Of a DNA stretch of 64,000 bases, positions 1 to 7,500 are shown piece after piece; within the stretch, counting starts at the first letter, position 1, and every line of letters starts with the position of its first letter. Source of the DNA: Nematocida ironsii. Lineage: Eukaryota; Microsporidia. The stretch is taken from positions 59,535 to 123,534 of the forward strand of contig LTDK01000160.1 in NCBI GenBank assembly GCA_001642415.1, written 5' to 3'. The translations under genes and the position numbers were made by a program. The notes below the pieces were generated by a model that was not told the origin of the DNA, did no database searches, and was given only the letters and a program-made list of their open reading frames with translations.

Positions 1-79
1 TTAATATCAATGTGTATTTGATGAAAAACAGGAGATTTATTTGAACAAATAGATAAATATAGAAAAAAATTGAAAAAAT

Positions 80-919
80 ATGAAGACATTCAGCAAGAAC
101 TTAACTATAAAGCTTATTTTGACTATTGCACATATGGGGCTGCTATATATAATAATGTTTATGGAGAGAGGAAAATGGCACTGTAGTTTGATTGCACTTA
201 TAGCAGGCACATTTGCCTTTAAAAGTGTTGCCATTGCAGGCGCGGCAGTTCTTTCTGCGAATTTTGTAAGATATTCTAGTTCTATGACCACGCTGCCCAT
301 GATAGGGATAGTTGCTTCTTCTATATCGGATACAATGAAGGACATGTGCATAGATAATGAAAACTCAATTGCATTAGAAGGAAATGTGAAGGCAATTGAG
401 GAAAATTCAATAGTTTATACAAATAAAGATAGTAATGCAACACAAATCACGACAGAAAGCACAGAGACACAAGAAAGCCAGGAAAGCCAAGAAGCCCAGA
501 AAAGCAGAAAAGTATCTAAAAATCCAGATGAGTCGCCAATTCAAAATAGCAGCAGCACAAAGAAAAAGGCGAATCTAAAATCTAGATACAAATATTTATT
601 CAAGAAAATTAATGAAAACTATTCAGATATTGATTATGCAGATGAGTTCTTTGATAAATGTTTTTATTATATGCTAAAAAATATCGATCAAGTAAAAGAG
701 AATCTAGTAGAAAACGGAGAGAATGAAGAATATTCTAGCGAGTTAGAAGATCCAGATGAAAATGATGATGTAACTGACAGTAGAAGTGATGATGTAACTG
801 ATAGTAGAAAATTATCCCATAGCAATGAAAGTGGCAGTGGAACAGACTCAAAAAATCAGCAGAGCGTTTTATCTGATAGTTTTAAAGAGAATAGTGATAG
901 TGATTCAGCATCTTATTAA
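80..919 (+). CDS. Orphan membrane protein with acidic, serine-rich tail
   Basis: I do not recognise a family. The 279-residue product has a hydrophobic N-terminus: about residues 8-28, then a second stretch around 35-60 rich in Ala, Ile and Val. This suggests a signal anchor or two membrane passes. The rest is hydrophilic: a QESQES-type run near residue 130, a Lys-rich middle, and an acidic Ser/Asp/Glu tail holding the tandem DDVTDSR repeat (about residues 231-245). This build resembles the small orphans at 53.8 and 55.3 kb. The TAA at 917-919 is followed in the same frame by 33 further coding-like codons, so the gene may be truncated by a nonsense change or read through. The start at 80 is the first ATG that keeps the hydrophobic segment. 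A secreted or surface role is only inference. Confidence 0.6.
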   Translation: MKTFSKNLTIKLILTIAHMGLLYIIMFMERGKWHCSLIALIAGTFAFKSVAIAGAAVLSANFVRYSSSMTTLPMIGIVASSISDTMKDMCIDNENSIALEGNVKAIEENSIVYTNKDSNATQITTESTETQESQESQEAQKSRKVSKNPDESPIQNSSSTKKKANLKSRYKYLFKKINENYSDIDYADEFFDKCFYYMLKNIDQVKENLVENGENEEYSSELEDPDENDDVTDSRSDDVTDSRKLSHSNESGSGTDSKNQQSVLSDSFKENSDSDSASY

Positions 920-1021
920 GATTGGGAAAATGAAGACGCGAATGTGCCGGAGCCGGAGCCAAAAAAGTATTCGGCTCCTGGATTTTTTGACTATATAGCA
1001 TCTTTTCTAGGCATTTCATAA
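920..1021 (+). other. In-frame continuation after the stop of the orphan at 80-919
   Basis: Directly after the TAA at 917-919 the same frame stays open for 33 codons to the TAA at 1019-1021. The translation begins DWENEDANVPEPEPKK and ends with a hydrophobic GFFDYIASFLGIS. Its acidic, proline-rich character matches the upstream tail, and it is richer in GC than the surrounding intergenic DNA. It therefore looks like former or read-through coding sequence rather than spacer. Alternatives are a sequencing error or chance. Confidence 0.45.
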
Positions 1022-1767
1022 AAAGCGAATACACAATGATCTTTTTATGGAGTTTAACAGTATTTAGGAAGAATTTAAAACAAACTTAGTTAGAAAAAGA
1101 AGTGTAAAAGAAAACAATTTTAATATATATGTGATTATTATAAAAGATATTAATTTTTTGGCTATCCAGAAAAACAAAAGGATGCTATTTATACTCTTGC
1201 TACTTGGAATGAGTAACTGATAAAAATGCTTTTATGTTTGCATAGCTACCGACGCTTATAATACTCTAATTACAACAGCACACCCGAAAATCTGAAATAA
1301 TACTTATATATATAAACAACTCCATTCAATAGTTTCTTACTGTTTTATTAACAGCAAATTGTTCATTAAGACAGCGAAACTGCACATATATTATTTAAGA
1401 GAGAGTTACCATGTATATAACATACACAGCACCATATAAGCATTTTAAGATAAGTAGTGATTCAATAAATTCAATTAATTGCATTCTTTTTATAGTTTAT
1501 GCTCTTTCTCATATGAAAAAAGATACTATGTATCCGTATATAAATATAATAAGATCAAAAATACAGTGCTAAACAAACAGGCACAGGCTAGAAGGGTATA
1601 TATTAAATAAATATAATGTTTTAAAAACTTCATGCTAATTTATATAGTAATATACTAACACTGGACAGATTCTGGAGAGATTTCTTGTATAACTAACATA
1701 TTCATTGAGTTAGCATTCTTAGATATTCTATTTTAGATACTCTGGGTTATGTCAATATTAGAGCATT
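1022..1767. other. Intergenic, no gene seen
   Basis: This is 746 bp of AT-rich DNA between the 3' ends of a plus-strand orphan and the minus-strand ALG1-like gene. I see no tRNA or sizeable frame. One copy of the recurrent CCCGAAA element lies at 1283-1289. Confidence 0.6.
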
Positions 1768-2871
1768 TTAAGAGCTTTCATCTGAAAATAGTTTGAATAG
1801 GCATTCTCTCATATGGTTATTGTTTTTATATCGAATTATTCTGCATTCTTCCATTGGATCTTTCAGAGTAGGAGTTGTTTCATGAGCCAGCACTGTTAGT
1901 CTGCTTTGCAAATAGTCTACTATTTTTAATGGAAAGTCAAATCTACACTCATGCGTAGATATGCCAAAATCAACAACTGAAAGAAGATCTAAATAATCTG
2001 TGTAGTCTAGAAATAGGTGGACAATCTGGACGCTGCTTTTTCCCAATGATATCTTTTCTTTCGTTGTTACAAACAAAATACCACCAGAGGGAACTAATAT
2101 GCGACTTACTTCTTTTAGAAGCTTTTCAATGTTCTCTTCTTTCGAACAGCTTGTGCTGCAGACCCCCATGCGCACAGACATATTTATGCCAAGAAGATCA
2201 TCTTTATATTCAGGATATTTTTTAGCTAAAAATGTAAATAGTTCTCTTCTTGTTTTACTTTTTGGAAAGATTATTTCGTCAGATTTTTTATAAATGGTCT
2301 GCCGGATCTCTATGTCTGTCAAAAGTTGCAGGGACCCAATGCGATGATTTATAAAATATTTGTGCATGCTGGATGTGACACAAATATTCTCTACTCTTCT
2401 AGCAATTAAAAGATCAAATTTTTCCATCCACCCTGTGGCTATTCTGTGCCAATCTACTATAACACGAATACCCAGTAACTTTGCAAATAGAACAGGAACT
2501 ACAAGAGTCGGTGTAGGAGGAACAACAAATATAACAGTTCCCCATGGGCTATAAAATATATCCTCTTTAATAGAAGCTCGCCGATGGGTACTATATATAT
2601 GCATTTTATACCTATACAGATGTATAAGGCTTATGACTGTTATATAAATATATTTGATCATAAGAAATAGCCCTTTAAGAAGAAATGGCTTGTTTTTGCA
2701 TATAATATTTTCAACATAAGAAATATTTAACAGCTTTTCTTGAGACTCCGAGTGGGATCTGTGCCCTCGATATGATACTATATTAACTGCGTCCTGATTT
2801 TTGCTTATATACTTTGCAATTCCTAATGTACGCCCTGATTGATCAATTGGTGCTAGATTTATAATCAACAT
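1768..2871 (-). CDS. ALG1: ALG1-like beta-1,4-mannosyltransferase
   Basis: The predicted role is adding the first mannose to the dolichol-linked chitobiose on the cytosolic face of the ER, in N-glycan precursor assembly. The 367-residue protein shows the GT-B layout of ALG1. A hydrophobic membrane-association segment lies at about residues 67-87. Next come a PPTPTLVVP motif (about 117-125) and IVDWHRIATGW (about 137-147), equivalent to the ALG1 IDWHNFGY region. Near the C-terminus DFPLKIVDYL matches the ALG1 DLPMKVVDMFG donor-binding motif. Yeast ALG1 is near 450 residues, so this copy is shortened, mainly after the donor motif. It diverges from phosphoglycerate mutase with 46 bp between start codons. 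Another GT-B family member is possible, but the two motifs fit ALG1 best. Confidence 0.75.
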   Translation of the reverse strand: MLIINLAPIDQSGRTLGIAKYISKNQDAVNIVSYRGHRSHSESQEKLLNISYVENIICKNKPFLLKGLFLMIKYIYITVISLIHLYRYKMHIYSTHRRASIKEDIFYSPWGTVIFVVPPTPTLVVPVLFAKLLGIRVIVDWHRIATGWMEKFDLLIARRVENICVTSSMHKYFINHRIGSLQLLTDIEIRQTIYKKSDEIIFPKSKTRRELFTFLAKKYPEYKDDLLGINMSVRMGVCSTSCSKEENIEKLLKEVSRILVPSGGILFVTTKEKISLGKSSVQIVHLFLDYTDYLDLLSVVDFGISTHECRFDFPLKIVDYLQSRLTVLAHETTPTLKDPMEECRIIRYKNNNHMRECLFKLFSDESS

Positions 2872-2875
2872 GCCT

Positions 2876-2885
2876 TATTTAAATA
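2876..2885. promoter_or_regulatory. Palindromic TATTTAAATA box between divergent genes
   Basis: The perfect palindrome TATTTAAATA lies 32 bp before the phosphoglycerate mutase ATG (2918) and 4 bp before the ALG1-like ATG (2871, minus strand). As a symmetric TATA-like element it could direct transcription both ways. Similar TATTTAAA boxes precede other genes here (4559, 13762, 19085, 53752). Promoter function is inferred. Confidence 0.45.
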
Positions 2886-2917
2886 TTTTCATTAGATTAG
2901 TAATTAAAATATTCTAA

Positions 2918-4483
2918 ATGGAAAACAAATGCTGTCTAATAGTGCTTGATGGCTGGGGGTATAACGAAACCAAGTCTCCGGACATAACAGATGGTGTGCT
3001 GCTGGCTAACCCAAAAACTATGCGATCTCTTTGTAACACGTACTATAGTACACTATTATATGCGCATGGTACGTATGTTGGTCTTTTATCAGATAATGAA
3101 ATGGGTAATTCAGAAGTAGGGCATTTAACACTGGGGTCAGGCCGAGTGATAGTTCAAGACAGTGTAAGGATCAGAAATACACTGGCAGGGGATTCTTCAT
3201 CAATTGCTGCCAAGTTATTCCCTAGTGCCATAGACTCTGTCCATATATTTGGCATTCTATCAGATGGTGGGATACACGGGCATTGGCATAATATTCGAGA
3301 CATAGCTATAATTGCATCTAAGTATTGTAAGAGAGTATACGTTCACAGTGTATCAGATGGAAGAGACACACAGCCAGAGATGTATCTAACATATCTTGAT
3401 GCATTTATAGAAAGCGTTCCAGATAATGTCTGGATAGTTTCTGTTTCAGGGAGATTCTATGCAATGGACAGAGACAAAAGAAATGAGCGAACTGATGCAT
3501 ACTTTAATGCAATCACTACTCCAACTACGAATAGTATTGCTGAGAATATAGACAAAGAAAAGTGCATAGAAGGAATAAGAGCACACATTGCCAGCTCATA
3601 CTCGCAAGGGGTATCAGATGAGTTTATAGAGCCAGTGTGTTTTGCTGGTTGGATAGAAAACACGTCTTCTGTTATTATAACAAATTTTCGTGCAGACAGG
3701 ATTAGACAGATATACAGCAAATTCAGCCAATATACAGTAACATACACAATGACAAGGCTGTACAACGACCAAGATGGGTCAAGAGTATTGTTTGAGCGGC
3801 CTTCTATAAGCGATGCTCTTGGGGACATTATTGAAGAAAAAGGAATGCGGCAGGTGAGGATTGCAGAGAGCGAAAAGCAAGCACATGTAACCTTTTTCTT
3901 TGATGGTGGGAAGGACAAAAGCAGAAAAAACCAGCAAATAATTATTCATCCCAGCAAGAAGGTTTCTACATTTGATTTGGCGCCAGAAATGGAGGCTTCT
4001 TTAGTGTCCCAGTCCATTCAGAATAGCATGGAAGAAGGAATTGACTTTATTCTAGCCAACTTTGCTAACTGTGATATGGTGGGCCATACTGGATTAGTTG
4101 AGCCAACTGTGGCTGCAGTAAAAGCAGTAGATGAGCAGATACATAATATATATACAGCAGCAAAAAAATATAATTACAATCTAATAATAACTGCTGATCA
4201 TGGAAATGCAGAAATAATGAAGAATAAAGATGGTATAGTCAAATCACACAGCAAAAACAGAGTACCACTTATAGTTATACAAAACACCCAGTTCCAAGAT
4301 ACTCTAGCCACCACAGCAGATGATTTTTTTTTTAAACAAAGCCATAATTATTCCCTAAAGGATGTGGCACCAACCATACTAGACATTATGCAGATAGAAA
4401 AGCCAGATTCTATGACTGGGCAGTCTTTGATGGCCAGTTTGCACACAAATTCAAATAAACTTGACGAGCATTGTACAAAGTAG
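2918..4483 (+). CDS. 2,3-bisphosphoglycerate-independent phosphoglycerate mutase
   Basis: This cytosolic glycolytic enzyme interconverts 3- and 2-phosphoglycerate without a bisphosphoglycerate cofactor, using two metal ions and a phosphoserine intermediate. The 521 residues carry the family landmarks in order: VLDGWG (metal-binding Asp11), GNSEVGH with the nucleophile Ser65, SDGGIHGH, SDGRDTQP, FRADR, DMVGHTG and ADHGNAE. Length is normal for the family (about 510-560), so it appears intact. The start at 2918 gives the expected short N-terminus before the DGWG motif. An AATAAA follows the stop by about a dozen bases. It is unrelated to the cofactor-dependent mutase of yeast. Confidence 0.95.
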   Translation: MENKCCLIVLDGWGYNETKSPDITDGVLLANPKTMRSLCNTYYSTLLYAHGTYVGLLSDNEMGNSEVGHLTLGSGRVIVQDSVRIRNTLAGDSSSIAAKLFPSAIDSVHIFGILSDGGIHGHWHNIRDIAIIASKYCKRVYVHSVSDGRDTQPEMYLTYLDAFIESVPDNVWIVSVSGRFYAMDRDKRNERTDAYFNAITTPTTNSIAENIDKEKCIEGIRAHIASSYSQGVSDEFIEPVCFAGWIENTSSVIITNFRADRIRQIYSKFSQYTVTYTMTRLYNDQDGSRVLFERPSISDALGDIIEEKGMRQVRIAESEKQAHVTFFFDGGKDKSRKNQQIIIHPSKKVSTFDLAPEMEASLVSQSIQNSMEEGIDFILANFANCDMVGHTGLVEPTVAAVKAVDEQIHNIYTAAKKYNYNLIITADHGNAEIMKNKDGIVKSHSKNRVPLIVIQNTQFQDTLATTADDFFFKQSHNYSLKDVAPTILDIMQIEKPDSMTGQSLMASLHTNSNKLDEHCTK

Positions 4484-4558
4484 AGCTTCAGCAAAATAAA
4501 CATTTTTATAAGAATGCTTAGCATAGGCCAAGCTAAAAATAAATGACATTGTTAAGAA

Positions 4559-4566
4559 TATTTAAA
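4559..4566 (+). promoter_or_regulatory. TATTTAAA box immediately before PRP8 start
   Basis: TATTTAAA ends 8 bp before the ATG at 4575. If it acts as a TATA box, transcription would begin at or inside the first codons. The real start could then be the in-frame Met at residue 23 (4641). The role is inferred from the recurrence of this octamer before other genes in the window. Confidence 0.3.
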
Positions 4567-4574
4567 TTTTTAGA

Positions 4575-7500
4575 ATGGAGAGTACTGCAGAAGATATAAT
4601 TCAGGGCGTAATTCCATTACCTAGCGTATATTTAGAGAAAATGCTCACAGATCCACCAAGAAGAAATAAGAACGCTTTATTTGATGGGCTAGTTGCATCT
4701 TCTAAAATCATTTCTTCTTTGGTCCAGTCAATCCCCATGCCATGGGAGGACGACAGAGCGCTTACATGTGTATATACAACAGATGGAATAATATTGGACT
4801 GTAGCTGGAAGAAGTCAGAAGATAGTATAAATTATAAGTGCAAATGGCTGTACACTCTGCATGGGTGTGCATTTCGCATTACATATCCAGTTAAAACAAG
4901 AAATTATACGAATAAAGAGTATAAAGAGCTAAGGAAAAAGTATCCTATAATAAAAATATCACAAAAAAGAAGCAAAGAAAGCTTGTTCCCAGTTTTATAC
5001 AGCAGTGCAAGAAAAGTGCTTAGAGACAGGAAAAGTAAAAATGATAGCCTATTTAAAGAGGATATTGAAACAAAAAGAAGAACTATGTCTAGAGAAAGCA
5101 TCAATGTTCTACTAGTTAAAGCACAGAAAGAAGTAAAAAGACAAGAAAAGAGAGTGATACAAGATAACTCAGGAGTAAAACCCGAAGATAAAAAAGACTC
5201 TAGGTATATACCGCCAAAGAAAGAGTTTAAAAGCGTAATGGAGTGGACCAAGTTTGCCAGGCTGTATTTGTTCCAGGGCAGGAGAATGCTAAGTTATGTA
5301 ATTGAGGAAAGAAAACTAAAATACTTACAAGTATCAGATGTGTATACACTAGATGCATCAAGGACGCTCAGCACAAAAGACAAAAAGAAAAGCCGCCTGG
5401 GGCAGTCATTCCATGTTATACAGGAGCTCTTTAAATTTTTAGCAAGAATAGTAGCCATAGTAGAAAAAAAGAAGAAAGAAGAGATTTCGCAGGAAGAATC
5501 AATGAAAATGCTTTTCAAAGAATTTACACACGTTGGAACAACAACCGCCATATACAGGTATAAATATTCTACAATTAGACAGATATCAGAAACATCAAAG
5601 ATGGCAAAATTATTGAATGTATGCACAGAAAAAACAAAAGCTCCGTACAACTTAATGTGGTGTGAGCCATGGCGAGTTTGGGCACTTTTTCTTCTAGGGT
5701 TTACTCCCATGCTCTCACAGCGCCTAGCAGAGTATGTGCAGCGAAGAAGAGAAGGAAGGCAGAGAAGAAAAAAAGGTGTGACCAAACAAAGAATTAAATC
5801 AGCGAGGGACATATGCTTTAAAAAAGAAATATTTGAATGCATTTCAAATATAATAGAGCCACAAAAAATAAATTTACAGATAATCAAAAACACGTTAAAA
5901 AATGCCTGGAAGTGCTGGAAAAAAGAAGAAAACCATGAAGAATATATAAAAGAACAGATTACGAGCAAAAGTCTTTCATCAATAAAACATGAAGATATAT
6001 ATAAAATACAGGACCTTTTAATAGAACAGATAGAAAATCTGGGAATTATTTGGTATAAAGAAACAGTGCAAGAGTGGAACAAGTATGTTAACTGCAGAAT
6101 ATCCAACAAGAAAGAGATAAGGAAGATAAGAGCCCGGGTTCTTCGCATGTCAATGATGTTAAACAAGAGAACACAGAAATTTGCGCTAGAAAAGGAATTC
6201 TCTGGAGAATGCAGTTCTTTTTCCTGTCTATTTCCTAAAGAGGAAGCAGAGCACATTAATCTTCTTTCACTTAGCCTATATTCAGCAGATATCATGCAGG
6301 ATATTTTGTTTTTATCGCTGAACAGGCTTCTTAGCACATACAAAAGACATTTAAGCCAGGAAGAAAAAAGAGAAATGGAGTACATCAAAACATCTATGAA
6401 TTTACTTCCAGAAACACTCGCACGTATCATTAAAAGACTAACAAAGCACAAAGAAAGTGCTCCAATAGTTATAAAGTACACAGCAAGCGATCTTACATAC
6501 ACGTACTTAATTGAAGAAAAGGTGGCAGACTCGTTTCTAGAGCATCTTATGGCATACTACTTGCACAAAAATAATCTTCTGGTGCACAAAACGCTTCCTT
6601 TAGACACTGAACCATTGCCTGTTACTTTGTATAAATATGCAGAGAGTATACGGGAAATAATAGGAAAGCAGCATAAATTAGAGGAAAAGCAGGGAAAGAC
6701 TGAGTCTCTCTATTTTTCATCTATTGATCTAACAAATGCATCCAGAGAGATAGACAGAGTATCGCTTTCTAACTGTATTAGTAATATATGTGATAGTGTT
6801 CTGACTAAATATATCATTTCCAAGTGCTCTTCTACACTTACTTATAAGGATATTACTGCAACACAAAGGATTGGTATATCATGCGGCCTAGAATTCTATT
6901 CCACAGTAAATGAGCTTATTCTGCAAAGAATTGACAGAATTCTATGTACGCTCAAAAACAATATTGTTATGGAGTATTTCAGATGCGGAAATATCGTATA
7001 TATTCTTCACAATAAGGGTCTCTTTGATTTTAGTACGCCAGACCTATCTTTGCTAGTAGATCTTCTAGTTCCCTGCGCAAGCAATCCCTCCTATTATAGA
7101 AACTCTGATTTTCTTAGAGAGCTTTCTATCCTTGAGGGAAGACTAGAGAGATTGCCAACTCTTTTATTTAATATAGGTAAAAAAGAGCGAGACTTGGATC
7201 CAATAAAGCAAGGGGGGCTGGAAGAAATCATTAACAGTATTAAAATAGACTCTTTCCCTATTTCTCTAAATGTGGGTGAGTTTTATATTAATCTAACACA
7301 TACCTCTGCATATCTTCAATCCTCAAAAGAAGCACTGCGGGAGCATTTTCATTTAAAGGCACGAAACATATACTATGATATGACAGGAAGCTCCTTTTCT
7401 ATTGCAGCAGATCGCTGGAATCGTCTTATAATACAGATCGTTTTGTTCTTTAGAGAAGCTCTTACAAAGGAGTTTTGGAGAATAATCCAGCGATATGAAG

